Of a stretch of 64,000 nucleotides of DNA, positions 22,900-35,800 are shown one piece after another. A program made the position numbers and the translations under genes. The stretch lies in contig FJOG01000008.1 of NCBI GenBank assembly GCA_900073065.1, positions 1,647,065 to 1,711,064 of the forward strand, read 5' to 3'. The first letter of the stretch is position 1. Every line of letters begins with the position of its first letter. Below the pieces are notes generated by a model, which saw only the letters and a program-made list of their open reading frames with translations, ran no database searches and was not told the origin of the DNA. The stretch is from Phialocephala subalpina. Taxonomy: Eukaryota; Ascomycota; Leotiomycetes; Helotiales; Mollisiaceae.

Positions 22900-24265
22900 T
22901 GTAGGCTGTACGGTCCAGAACCCGAACCATTCTCATCCACATCCTCCCGCAGTCCCCCTTAATCCCCCAAAACACACTTACATTCACAACCCCAGCACCA
23001 GAAGAGAGAACTTAACGAAAAGGTATCTACGAAGGAGTAGATTCCAAGGTCTGAGCAAAAGTCATGGGGTTTACCCATACCCCTTTCCCTGAGGTAAATA
23101 GTGCAGGGAGTGTGGCGAGGTATGGGAAGGATAACCCAACGAGGCCGTATTAGGTAGTCGCCAAGTATCTTGAGGATCTATGGACGCCGTTTTTGCATTT
23201 GGTGACGTTTGAGACGACGGTTGAGGCGGGAGGGGTGGGGGGTGGGAAGCGTGGGATTATTGGTGGACGGAGACTTTTGGTAGGTCAAATTTCGTTTCTT
23301 GGCTGATATGAAGAAGCCCGGTGTAGGCGAGTACCTGGGAGCTATTAGCAAATCGTGACAAGTTGAATCAAGGACTGATTCCGTCTCCCAAATGCCGTAA
23401 TAGCAGCAACAGGACATGACGCCGTACCATCCATACCCACCATCGAACGCATAGCGGAGTTCAAGCCAAAATATGCAGGACGATTAGAACATTCAAAAGT
23501 GTTCCGCAGCGCAAACGACTATGTTGGCAAGCGCGTCGTCGTTGTAGGAGGCAATGTCTCTCCGATCTTGTGATCGACTTGTACTATATCGTGGCTGGCC
23601 CACTGCATCTGTCGCAGAGGATTACGAATCCGGCTTTGGAGCATGTTTGGGTGTATGCTCTCTTACTTCCTAATCTTCTTATTGGACGGGCATTCTTATC
23701 AGAAGTTGGGGTGAGTGCTGACAGGAAATGTGTAGATATTGCCCAACGTCAAAGTCCGTCCCCAAATCAGCAAGCTCTCACTCGAAAACAATGGCACGGT
23801 CCATTTCTCAGACTGCACCTCAATCTCAAACATGGACAAAGTCCTCTTCGCCACAGGCTACAAACTCTCCTATCCTTTCCTCATTCCAAATCCCATCAAC
23901 GACAACAACAGACTGACAGCCTTCCACCAACACATATTCCAGATTAGTGATCCCTCGCTCGTTGTTGCAGGCCAGGTCCGCGCTGCTCTCTCCTTCGAGT
24001 TTACGAATACCAAGCTGTTGCAGTAGCGCGACTCTTTGCTGGATCGGCGGAGTTGCTCGGGGAGGAGGAGCAGAGGGACTGGGAGAAGAGGAGGCTAGCT
24101 AAGAAAAGAGACAGCTCGCTATTCCACGAGATTGCACCAGATCTAAAAGATTATTTTAATGCGGTGCGAGATTTTGCTGGAAAGCCGGGAGTCGGTAGTG
24201 GCGGGTATGAACTCCCGCCTTGGGAAGATACACGGCCGGATGAAGGGCTTGCGGTGCTGAAGTAG
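22900..24265 (+). pseudogene. Decayed flavin-containing monooxygenase (FMO/dimethylaniline type)
   Basis: FMO-like sequence can be followed across several frames. In order it shows THTPFPEVNSAGSVARYG then DNPTRPY, YLEDLWTPFLHLVTFETTVE, IERIAEFKPKYAGRLEHSK, the second dinucleotide-binding strand GKRVVVVGGNVS, then the FATGY motif (KVLFATGYKLSYPF). A C-terminal part contains EYQAVAVARLFAGSAELL. Intact relatives use FAD and NADPH to oxygenate N- or S-centres. Lesions seen are: in-frame TGA at 23052 and TAG at 23151; a shift just after GGNVS near 23562; and a one-base shift at about 24004 between FEFT and EYQAV. The N-terminal GxGxxG region is not recognisable. A 25-nt GTGAGT...TAG segment at 23711-23735 may be an old intron. 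Clearly non-functional. Confidence 0.8.
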
Positions 24266-26474
24266 AAGGATGAATTGGTCAAACGACTGCATGGAAAACC
24301 TACCGAGGTAAGAGCGAAACTGTGAGTTCGAGATGTTTATGGTAAGAAGTTTTGTGGATAGAAGTATACACCACTTACCGTTATCTCTCTCGTAATTTTT
24401 CGGAGTTGGACGTGTTTTTCGGAAATCTCGCGATGTTCTTTCTAGGTCTGGACTTCATGTGCCTCGATTCTCGACCATCTTGTGAAGTGCACTGCACGTT
24501 CTCAGCAGCAGATTGGTGCGACAGAGGATGGGCTTCATTCGTCTGCCAAATTCGTTATCGAAAGACAATCTTCTGAGCGAACGCGAGAGGTGTGGTACAG
24601 TATAGTGGTGAAATATGCGACGGTATCGATATGATTGGTTGGTCGCAAAATGGTGAACGGAGGTCACCATTCGAGAGATTAACGACCGGATTGACTCTCT
24701 GAGATTTGCCGGAATCGAACATGTCTTTGTAAGACAGAAGATTTTGAACCCAATTTCTTCTCGAAACCGGCGCTTTGCATATTCTCGTAAGTAGAAAGGG
24801 AGTCAACGTCCGCCAAGCGAAAATTGAACAGGACCCTCAGTCGCAATACGCACCGTCCTCGAGCGACGGGAATAGCACCCATAATTGACATTATAATGCA
24901 ATTCGGATTTAGAACAATGAAGGAAGTCGTGACTCGAGCCGACGCCGTCCACGCAATGTTTTCTGAGTCTCGAAGTCGTGATCGATGGCAGATGATGGAG
25001 CAAATCCTCCTCGTTCAGCAGGTGCTATAGAGACCTTTTCTGTTCGGCGCATCTCACTAAGATACTCCTTCAACGTCCCTAAAATCGTGATCAATCAGCA
25101 CATGATGAAACAAATCCTCTTCGCTCGAAAGACTCAATGAAAGTACTCGAACAAGAAGGCAATACCATAACGCATTAATCTGCGTGAGAAGACGCGACAA
25201 CATTTCCTTCCTCTCCTCCCCTTCCTAAACTAGAGTCGCTCCTTTGCGATCGAAAAGGGTGGTATGCGCGTACGGACATTGAAATTGGCATCCTAAAGTT
25301 CTGCAAGCTGAATCTTGACCCGGACGTTGTACAAAGCTTCTCACTAAGCTTTGCTGACTGCGATCGTTGAAGCTTGGTGAGCTTGAACGGTGGGACGGCC
25401 GTGCCGAGACCTCGATTTCAGCCCTCAAGCCGTCACAAACAAACAGAGGATGTGAGATATTCCGCATCAAGGAAGAAGGATCAAAATTCCTCTCGTGCAT
25501 CATGCATGGGAATTCCACGCATTCGGAAAGCTCATCGCGGCCGACGGATTATCACAATTTCTACGAACTCCACACATGAAGCCAATGACCACCAATCCCG
25601 ACGCTTCGAGAATGATGCGATTTGCCAGACCTATGCGGGAGAGCTTGAAAGCATCAGCACTGTCCGAAAAAGGTTATTGAAGATGTACGTACATCACGTG
25701 GGGGCACTTCCAACCTTCCAGCCGCGAGATTTAATGAGGTGAGATGAACTAGCAGGAAATGAAAATGAACCTTATTTCGTTTGCATCGACGGCACGATCC
25801 CGGGCGTTGGCGGGAGAAGAGATTGTCCGGATTCAGCAAACGGATCGTTGTGTTTGTTATCAACAGTGACATGGTTTCCATGTTGGGAGCAGAGATTGGG
25901 GAAGTGTTCGCCAAGAATAGGTCTCGGTGCAAGGCTGTGCTGGCAGCTGTTTTTTCCGTGCTGTAGTGTGCTGTGCTGTGCAGGGTCGGCGTCTAACGCG
26001 CCTTCCGGATTGAAGAATTGCCGCGATCCAGAATTAGAATTTGGTGCGTTTGTCTGTGTGTGTCATTGGCTCGCTTCCCTAGCTTGCCCGTCGACATCCT
26101 CTGAATGGCTAAATTAGCTGCAGTGCGGCCGCGACCTTTCCTCAAACGTGTTAGGCAGCTTCCACCTTTCTTTCCCTCTCTTCTTCTGTCAGCCTTCACC
26201 AGCCCTCACCGTCCTTCAGCCGTCCTCACGGATCTCATGGCTCTGGGGTAAGGTAAGCCTCTTTGCCAGCGCACGCCAACCCACCCTCACTGCAAGGGTC
26301 AAGGTCAGGGCCATTCCAGTGGTGACCCGACAATCCCGTCGACCAGCCCGAAATATCTGAACGTGGCGTTGCACCACGGCACAGGCTGACAGTACTGCGC
26401 AGGGAGAATCAACGCCGGTGATACTGTAATCATGAACGATGGTGGTGGGGGAGTGAGGTTGGAAATGTCCATTC
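24266..26474. other. Intergenic, no gene recognised
   Basis: This is 2.2 kb between the monooxygenase relic and the LsdA-like gene. Short overlapping frames only; no domain, RNA gene or obvious mobile element. Confidence 0.5.
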
Positions 26475-26480
26475 TATAAA
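26475..26480 (+). promoter_or_regulatory. TATA box of LsdA-like gene
   Basis: TATAAA lies 145 bp before the ATG at 26625, followed by a pyrimidine-rich leader, typical of a strongly expressed fungal gene. Confidence 0.55.
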
Positions 26481-26624
26481 GACATCAGGTTGATCCGCCC
26501 AACATGTTTCTTTCCTCTCATCATCAGCTCATCAAACCCAAACAAAAAACATCACCTTTTTCCTTTTCTCTTTTTCCTTGAGATCAGTCTTTTATATCAG
26601 TCATCCGTCAGCAAAATAGTCATA

Positions 26625-27743
26625 ATGTTTTCCCTCGCTACCGCATCCCTCATTGGCTTCTCATGCCTCACTGCCGTTACCGCCGCACCATTCTCGTTCG
26701 CCAACAACCCGCTCGGTAACTCCTTCCCCGCACCCAACCCATCCCAACTCCTCGACATTGAGAGACAAGCACACGGAAGCATCCCCATCCCGTTCCCAGC
26801 TGCACCCGCCGCCGCACACGGCCCTGCTGCTGATACCATCACCTCGCTCGAGTTCATCGCCTTCAACGAACTCTTCGAGGTTGCCTTCTTCACCGAACTC
26901 ATCGCCAACATCACCAACAATGTCCCAGGCTACAAGTTCGACACCGAGATCGACACCCGCGACTACATCCTCAATGCCTTGATCGCCGTCCAGGCCCAAG
27001 AAGAGCTCCACGCCATCAACGCCAACAACGCAGTCAAGAAGTTCACCGGCGGTGTCATCCTCCCCTGCCAATACAACTTCCCCGTCTCCGACATTGAGCA
27101 AGCCATCGCGTTGGCCTCAACCTTCACCGACGTCGTCCTCGGCACGCTCCAAGACGTTGTCACTCTCTTCGGCGAAGACGGAGATGCAGCTTTGATCCGC
27201 GGTGTCGCCTCAGTCATCGGCCAAGAAGGCGAGCAGAACGGATTCTACCGCAACCTCCTCAACAAGATCCCCTCCGCTCTTCCCTTCTTGACTGCTTCAA
27301 CCCGCGACTTCGCCTTCTCAGCCATCAACCAGATGTTCGTCGTCCCAGGTACCTGCCCCAACGTCACCGCCACCCACAGCGACATCGACCTCACCATCTT
27401 CGGCACCTTGAACGTTCTTACCCAGAACATCCAGCCAGTCGCCCAGACCCTCACTTTCAGCTTCGGCTTGCCAACCGGTGGACCAAAGCCTGAGTGGAAG
27501 AGCGACTACTCCGGTGTTCAACTCGTGTACATCAACCAGCAAAATGCTCCTACGATCGAGCATCTCCAGAACGTTAGAATCAACGGCAACACTATCACTT
27601 TCGATGCTTATTTCCCATTCGATCAAGCTTTGTTCGGTAACGGACTTACCATTGCCGCCATCACCGAGGTGTTCGCCTTCACAGATGTTGATAGCATTGC
27701 CAACCACACTATCTTTGGTCCAGGTTTGATTGAGATCAACTAA
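26625..27743 (+). CDS. LsdA-like secreted ferritin-fold protein (late sexual development type)
   Basis: Single exon, 372 residues. The frame is open upstream to 26490, but the ATG at 26625 is chosen because it begins a clear signal peptide (MFSLATASLIGFSCLTAVTA), whereas the upstream part is leader-like. A ferritin-like domain runs from about 80 to 250. Its helices include LEFIAFNELFEVAFFTELIAN, ALIAVQAQEELHAINANN and IGQEGEQNGFYRNLL, with E and H residues placed as in di-metal bundles. A beta-type C-terminal domain follows. The best family match is the LsdA/Ferritin_2 group. In Aspergillus nidulans lsdA is expressed late in sexual development and under salt, but the molecular function is unknown. 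Codon use is strongly C-ending, suggesting high expression. The Rds1-like gene nearby shares the fold but not close sequence. Confidence 0.88.
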   Translation: MFSLATASLIGFSCLTAVTAAPFSFANNPLGNSFPAPNPSQLLDIERQAHGSIPIPFPAAPAAAHGPAADTITSLEFIAFNELFEVAFFTELIANITNNVPGYKFDTEIDTRDYILNALIAVQAQEELHAINANNAVKKFTGGVILPCQYNFPVSDIEQAIALASTFTDVVLGTLQDVVTLFGEDGDAALIRGVASVIGQEGEQNGFYRNLLNKIPSALPFLTASTRDFAFSAINQMFVVPGTCPNVTATHSDIDLTIFGTLNVLTQNIQPVAQTLTFSFGLPTGGPKPEWKSDYSGVQLVYINQQNAPTIEHLQNVRINGNTITFDAYFPFDQALFGNGLTIAAITEVFAFTDVDSIANHTIFGPGLIEIN

Positions 27744-29438
27744 GGGGTTGTTGGAGAGTGATTGGGGGATGGAGTTGAATTAGTTTTTATTGTACGAGCG
27801 GGTTTTTGAGCATTTACAGCGAGCGTGGAGTTTTGGTTTTGGCATGGGTTTTTTGGAATTTTGGGTAATACCTAGACATATCATATCTGATACTAAGAGG
27901 TAGTTGAATTCAACTTTATCTCAAAAACATTGTCCCTTCTTCCTCTTTCCGCTTCAAGTGAACTCCGCGATCTACGACATTCTCCTTCACAGAGGTAACT
28001 TCAGTGTCTGCACTCATTTCGGACTTCGAGCTTCCAGAAGTCATGCAGTCATCCTAGTGTGCATACTCCAGCTGCACCACCGGTGATATCCCACATCAGC
28101 TTACCCCTCACCGTCACCACCCCTGTCCGAAATCCACGGGCGCCGTTGGTCATCAGCCATCACACCGATTTGCAAACACATGCACCTTGAAATACACACT
28201 TAACATCCTGTATTATCAGAGGATTTGCTCCTTTGCACTCACCGTGTGGTTCTTATCGGGTAAGTAGCTTGGAAAGGAATCTTGCAGGGAGTGAACCCGA
28301 GTTACGAGGTCGATGTCTGCTGACTTCACCTCCTTTCAGAACGAGACTCCACTGGCGCGACTTTGGCTCCATTTGCAATCCTTCATCTTAGACACCCTGC
28401 TTTCAATTCACGACGGTCCCTAAGCTCGTTAACTCAAACATTGTGCTCCCGTACTCATGATCTCCTCTGATTTCTTAATCTCAAACACTTTACTTTCATA
28501 TTCCCGATGCCCTCTTGTTTTCCTTTTCTTGAATATTTTACTTCCATGTTTATAATATTCTCCTACAAGTAGATCCTAGAAACTCTAATCCAACTTTTTT
28601 CTCAGCCCATTATACTAGTAGACAAGTATTGAGCTGCTACTCGAGGCTAGCACTTTCGATGTCCCACCTTTGCAGGGTCTCTACTACCTAGGCACAGGCT
28701 GGCTGGAATTCAACACGGCGTTCTAGATGTTATCATGATATCAATCAGATATTTCCCTCGTCAAGTATAGATGGGCGGAGAAAGTCCTGGAGAGGCTGGA
28801 ACAATGAAAACGACGCTCGAGTTCTTCATTCGTTCTCCACACGTGACTCTCACCCTCTTTCTCGCTTTCTCACTCTTTTTCATTCGGGTCCCGATTCAAG
28901 AGAAAACCATTGCATTCTCGAAACTCTACTTAAAGTGAGTGCGACTCACAACGCAAGTCTATAATTCAACCTCCATATGGGGGTATAGAGACCTACCTAC
29001 TTCGTTGACACAGTCCTCCAGCAGCCAAAGAGCGAGTTAGACAATTTCGGTGATTCAACGCCCCAATCTGAACTCTGGTGAAATCAATATCTTTTGTTGT
29101 CGTCTTGTTTATTGCTGTCAATTCTTTATTTGAGCACCTTATGCGTAGTCTTGCAGCAGTTTAACGCCTCAAAGGACCTTGCAGAACTTGGGGACAACGA
29201 GACGAACCCATGACCAGATCGTACCTTACCGTCCCTTTGCACGAAGTTGGGGGGACGAATACACCAAAAAGCATCGTTGGCTTTATCGTTGGCTTGCTCG
29301 ACAACAGCGTGTTCAATTGTCTCGTTGGGGGAAAACTTCTCGATTGCTGACCGGTTTTATACTAGAGCTCTGCGATATTGTAAATGGAGAACCATAAAGA
29401 AACGACAACTGCCCTCTTGTGTTCCAGGTTGTTCGTTC

Positions 29439-29469
29439 GTTCTAAGTCTCGTTCTAAGTCTCGTTCTAA
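29439..29469. repeat. Short 12-bp tandem repeat
   Basis: The unit GTTCTAAGTCTC occurs twice in a row, followed by a partial third copy (GTTCTAA). No function apparent. Confidence 0.8.
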
Positions 29470-32400
29470 AAGAGATGTAAAGTCAGCAGTCATCCACCGC
29501 ACGACTTGATCAATAGGAAGTCGCATCCCACTCAAAAATACGCAGCACGTGCGTTCAAGTCGAAACATCTATAAAACCCGGACTTTTGTGCAACCAGAAA
29601 ATTCACGACCAAATACCTTAACCCGAAGGCCTACATTGTTCGGCAGGATAATAATTAGACGCTAGACCATAGATATTTCTCCCAGTGCGAAACGCGCAAG
29701 CACGGATATTATAATCCTCCTCGCGTTGGCATTGATGCACTTTGGGCTCAGCTGCAGGTACTCGAGAGTTGGGATGACAGCTGCAGCAAGAAGTTGGCCG
29801 ACAACACTCTCTTATTAGGTGAGATGCACCTGCATTCATCTGAAGCGGAAAATGGTGGGATCTTGTCGTCTAAGATTGAATCAAGTTCAAACCTTGGTTA
29901 GCCAGGGGTCATGTTGCAGCAGCACACCGACCATAATCTCGGCCAATGCAACGACAGCCTCCAGCAACTTGAACCTCCTTGTGTCAGTTCATTCTTCTTT
30001 GATGGCTTATTTATAAGTCATAAGATAGGAGAGATCAACTGAAGTTGAGAGGAGGCGTTAAGAATCTTGAGATTGCTCGATAACGTCACTATCTCGATCA
30101 AGAAGCTTTCACTTCACTCGAACTTAGTTCAGCGGTCATCTTAGAAGCGACGTCTAACCCATATTTACCCCCGTCTCATAACTTGCAGAGTCTTAGAGCG
30201 TCTATAAAGGAAGCACGTCTCACGACAAAGAGTTGCCCAACCACGAGCAATATGGCTTTCAGGGAGGCGAATGCACCTGGACGTCAGTCATCGCCCTTCG
30301 TTTCTCTTCCACAAGCTTGGGGTTGGAAAAGAGAAAATAAAGTACTTTGCAATGCGCCTCAAGTTGATACAAAGGTCCTCCGATCATAGCCATCTTTCAA
30401 ATTACGCGAGATTAACATGAAAGCAAGGAGGGGGTTGACAGCAAAAACTTCGCATCGCAGGCGTAACACGAGCCGGCTTTATCTTGATTTATAACTACTG
30501 TGGGCTAGCACAATAGCACGCAATGCATAGGTCCATCGCACGGCTTCAAACTGTGGTGTAAACCTCGCCCGTGAAGTCTCATCTTGCACCAAGTGCATAG
30601 GCAGAGTGCGGTAGTATTCAGGCAACCATATTCTTTCAAAGGGTCTGTCCGGGCTTGCTTATATACAACATGCGAAGCTCAAAAACCTCGAATTATATTT
30701 GAAAAGCAGGTGAAGAAGGGAAGGAACGGTAGAGTACCCAAATTCTGGTTTGTGGGAATCGTTAAGCGAGATTTGCCACTTGGTGGGGTATAAATACGCT
30801 GTTGACATCGCAGAGAATGACGAAACAACCGGATCTACCCTCCTTCCTAGGTAGAAAGGCCTTTGGATGCTGGTATTATCGTGCTTCGGATAATGAAACT
30901 CTGGTATTTGGTCTTCCTTGTACTTGGATTCGGCTGCTCAGAATTTGAGACCGGTCTTTTCATGCTCCAGGTCATGTGGACACGACTTGGATGCAGGTAT
31001 ACAGCGAAGTGACAGTTGATTGGACGCTGATAGCAATGGTGCAGCATTTGGAGCAGGTAAACGGAGAAGAGAAGCAATAACCCAGATTGGAAGGCATCTA
31101 GTTCCTTCTTCAACTGGATGGGACGTCTGTCTGAGAAGGAAAACGTCTTTGTACTTGAAGGGCTTTTGGGTACATTGCTTCTCATTGGTTAAAGAAACCT
31201 AAAAAGGTGCATTTCAGGTCTTATATACCTATTCCAAGAAATTTTGATGGGCTTGAGTTAATTGTAGGCAGCCTTCCAGTCAATTTGCTTGAGTTTTTGG
31301 AACTAATGAAGGACCTTCATTTTTCAACTCTCAGGTCGATTACTCCTGTAAATATCAAGGAACAGGTCCCTGAATTCGAATTCGGTTCCTTTGTTCGGGG
31401 GGCTATAACAACTAATGAAAGGTGAAAATAAGCCATTTATTTCCACTCGTCGACGTCGTGCTAAAGGGATGGTTGATCAGGTATAAGTACAAAGCAAGCA
31501 CCTTGGGAGCACGGCAACGACAAAAGCTTGATGATAAGCACATGGAGAATTCTGGGCCAACTCTTCAACCCACTGATATTCTTTCCGAGTTCTACCATCA
31601 TAATTTGATCCGCTCTTTGGCTTGAACCTCATTTCAGCACCCAATTGTGTATACCAGGAAGCCTAACCATGTCCTGCGTTTCAGTATATGGCAACAGGTA
31701 GGAAGTTGAGAACAGGAGAGAGATGTATTGAGGAACTAAAGCGAGTTACTAGCCTGGGTACAAGTTGGACAACCAGCTCTATCAAACTTCAACGTTTATG
31801 TTTTTATAAAAGGGGGATCACGTGCCCATCGAAGAGTTGGGAAATTCTTCCCACGCTGCTTTGGTGGGCGTCTCTTCGTGCTCCCGAAAGATGTTTTAGA
31901 GAGTTATGAAGTGGTGCTGAGAAATCTTTATATGCCAGTTTTCCCCTACCGTCTAGAGCTGGGTATCTTCTATTAAAAGGGTTGGTCCTCCCTCTCTCGT
32001 TGCTTGACATTGATCACGCTCGAGTACCGTTCCCACTTGACTTTCCCTGTTTTATAAGGTTGGGGGATCAAATAGAATCGGCAGTGAATTAAGAGAACTT
32101 CCATCAGTATGATTCACAAAATCTTGTCCGTTGGGGATCAGACTCCAAGCTTTTACGAGCCAATACTCCTCGTTGAAGGACTATAAATAGTGATGCTCTT
32201 GCCTCGATTTCCTCGGGATTCTTGACCTGATCATTGGCAGCTTCGAAGGGTGAAGCTTGCTTCTATTTTCGCTAATTGCCCTTTCCGCCATTGATGCAAG
32301 AGGATTTGCGGTCTTGAGTAGATGAGTGAAGGGCAACTCACATAGCTCAACGACCTAGTCTCTTATATATATATGCCAGAGTATTGTGAAAATGAAGCGT

Positions 32401-32576
32401 CAGGTTTCCATCGTGGACTATGCAGCTATTTCTCTATTGGTGACGAGATTTTTCGAGATCGATCGCCATTTCAAGACGAGCCAGTCTAGAAGCAACGATT
32501 ACCACAGGATCCCATGACGATGCTTCGAGATTATCGTTAGGCTAGAGTAGGCAACATACGTGATATCTTATTGTCG

Positions 32577-32616
32577 TTTTTTTTTTTTTTTTGCTCTGCT
32601 GTCAGTGGCAGCAGAG
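32577..32616. repeat. T16 run beside a perfect 8-bp hairpin
   Basis: Sixteen T residues (32577-32592) are followed by CTCTGCTG (32594-32601), a 7-nt loop and CAGCAGAG (32609-32616). Read on the minus strand this is a hairpin followed by a poly(A) run, the same order as in the MCM5 last intron. Confidence 0.75.
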
Positions 32617-35113
32617 ATGCGGCTTGGAGATGGATCCGAGGAGCCTCTCAGACTAGTGCTCGTGTGTTTAAACTCAAGAGCACATGGCATCGACCACACA
32701 TGGAAGTGAAGCAGTGCGATGTAGCATGAAGGGAATCAACGAGAGAGCTGAAATGAATATCGAGGAAAATTGTTTCGGCTTTGGTGGGGACGGGTCGGAG
32801 TCCTTGTGCTTAAATAGACAGCCGAGTGGAGGGGAGCCGCTGTCTTTCGAGGTAAATAGATTTATTTCGTATAAGAAAGAAGGAGAACTTTTGGCTGCAG
32901 GCAAATTGGTGTGGGACGATCCGCTCGATGTTTGCTATTCAAAAAGAAGAATCAGGGAATCGCTCGTTCTGCAGCGAAAGCGACTGGAAAGCACGATTCA
33001 ACCGACCACCTGGAGCAGGCCTCGTCTCTTAATTTGATGTATAAAAAGAAAAGCTCGAAACTCCAAAGTTGGCAACGAGTTCGTCCAAGAGCTAGATACT
33101 TCTACTAGGGAGATCATCGATGCTGTCATTCACTCGCAGACTCGGGAATTTATTCTCCGCTAGCCCAAACATTCGACCTACTCTTTAGGTCGTATGAATG
33201 CAGTTGTGCATAACAGACTTCAGTCATAGAAATTATTGAAAGTAGCATAAAAAGAAACGACAACAGAACTCGAAACCAGGCAAGGAGGCTGGTGTTCCAA
33301 TCAAGAAGGTCTGCTTTGCTTCAGGCCGTTCCTCACTCAAGCTGCCAGTCCAAGGAGACATCGCCGCGTGGACAGACACACACAGCACAACAGTCAATTC
33401 TGTGTTACCATCCTATAGGTCGTTACAGATAGTTGCGCTATCACTACGTAAGTATGTAGGCCGTGAGGCTGGCCTGACTCGAGTAGCCTGACCCCGTCGT
33501 ACGTGGGCTTAGTAGAGTGAAGTTTGCTTTGAGCAGTCTTCACCCCGCGTTCTTTGCCGGTATGACGAGGATATTTTAGAGTCAGAAGTCTTTCGAGCAA
33601 AAGAGGCGTGAGAAGGGTCGGGCAGGTCATACCCTCTTCTTCAGTGTATATACATATGACTAGGTCTCGGACCACAATCGGCCAGTGGATTCGAGCTTCG
33701 CAGACCGCGACTTGTACGGTGGTCCGGTTCTAGCTCGTATCATAGCGCAAAACGGGAGGAGACTCCAAGTAGGTGGGCGAGAAAGCCTGTGATTGAGAGG
33801 ATTCCATAAACATCTTTGCAGGATTTGTGACCAAGAAATGTTGTATCGTTTACTCATTGTCGTTCGGATTGCTGTTGTCAAATTTTTGTGGCCCCCGAGC
33901 ATGAGCTGCACCAAAGCTGGGGCTTGGAGACAAGTGAGATCGAAGTCGAAAGAATATTGAGTTGCTCTCAAGTGGTATGCTAAATAGGTTGGTAGAGGAT
34001 GAAGCTGGCGAGAGACGAGAGACCATGAACTCTCCGTCTAGTTGCAGGCAGAATGTGTCGTTGTTGGTGAGGAGAGGTGAGAGTTCTTATGCTTAAATAG
34101 TCGAAGTCTGAGGGACCAAATAGGAGGTGACTCGAAAGATCCCGGCTAGGAATGGGAAACAGTCCAGTCGAGATCAACCGTTCCATGCGTCGACCAGATT
34201 TCGCGGGCAATTTTTGCCAGGCATCTGCTACTGTTCGAAAAGTGACTGCCCCCACCCGAGCAACTAGAATTCGGCAATCGTGAGACTGCTCTCTCGTCCA
34301 TTGCTCGAAGTATAAAATATAGAAGTCTTTCTGTTCGACAGACCTATCAGCAATATACAACTAGACAGACCGCGAATACTGCCGGGGGCATTCATTGTGC
34401 TCAACAAGTAGCTTCGACGTCGCATGACCCCAGAAGTTCAGAGGCCATCTTGCACGAGTATGGACATCTGCACACGAGATGCTTCTACGTCCATAAAGCA
34501 AAGATGCTTCCCTTTGTTATCGTTCTGAGTTTGCTGTCAGTGTCCTACTCTTTTTTCGGATGTACCACGGTCTTCCCACAAGATGAGAAGAGAACAGAAG
34601 ATCATAAGATCTTAACGCAGGCTGACATATTGAGAAGAAAGGATGATGCACGGTTTTTGCTGGGTCGACCTGGACGGCTCCCACATTCGCTCGACTGTTG
34701 TGGTGTTCATTGGTGAGTCGTGATGTGCAAGCTGCAACACTGGCGAAGTCTATATATACCACTTAGGCATCACCGCTTTAAGGCATTTTGCCTTGATGAG
34801 ACGTTGGCTGGTGAGGCGGGTCGAGATTCTGGTAAGGCGTTGACTCGAGAGATCCAGACGCGGTTTGTTTAGTTGAAAGCTTCCAAAGAAGTGAAGCTAA
34901 AGGTAGGTTTCCTTCGCTCTTAGAGCCCCACAACAGAAGCACCACGGTGGGGAAATCCCAATGGAAGGGGGGCGCCATCTTGACGGTTCTTTGCTTTGCA
35001 AAGGGTGCCGCTGAGCCCGCTTATATACCCTGGCGGGTAATCGCGGAAAGCTGACAGCAGCGCATTGCACTGTTTCGAAGTGTACAAAAACGGTGAAATT
35101 CACGGACTCTTTC

Positions 35114-35800
35114 TCAAGGGATAGAAGTAGAGATTGATTTAAAGAGTGAACGGAAAAACAAGAGGTGAGCCACGGAACTGAGAACTGCCCCTTTGCAGGG
35201 TGCAACAATGGTATAAATAACCGACTTTGTCCTGCATTCCTGAATCACAAGTCCCGAGGTCCTCCAGTGTTCTGTAATATTTCCCTGGAGCCTGGTGTAG
35301 CTAAGATTCGAGAAGAGAGGTCGGCACCTCCGAGTTTGATACCCGCAGAGCGATCCCGGGAGCTGCCCTCGGGATATTAATCGAGGAATGTTGGCATATT
35401 CCACGAGCGGGTTGTGCGTTTCTGTTGTCAATGACCAAGACTCGACGTCGTCGAGGATGGAAAGAGAGGTTTGTTGATGAACGAGCTTGAAACTCGGAAA
35501 ACTCGTAGCCGCCCGCTGGTTTTCATCTAAACTGTATGGTAAAGTATGGCGCTGTCGAAAGAAGATGAATTTTGTGCTAAGGTTAACGATGTCTTTGTAG
35601 AGAGGCATGTGTGTGAGTTGCCTGCTATATACATGGCCAAGCTCGATAGGTTTGGTAGAGGTGGTTGGGAAGACCCTGACTCGAAGCTCAAGGAGAAGCC
35701 TTGTCAGGCGAACGAGGGCAAGTTCAAATCCAGGTCTTTCTTTCTTTGATTCGCATTGACCACACAGAGTAAAGATTCGACGTTCCAGAAATGCCTTCAT
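35114..35800 (-). other. Orphan open reading frame of 228 codons
   Basis: This is the longest uninterrupted frame in the desert. I recognise no domain, signal peptide or repeat in its translation, and two of the TATA-like boxes fall inside it. A TATTTATAC box lies just before its first ATG. It may be a chance frame, a decayed coding sequence or an orphan gene; sequence alone does not decide. Confidence 0.2.
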
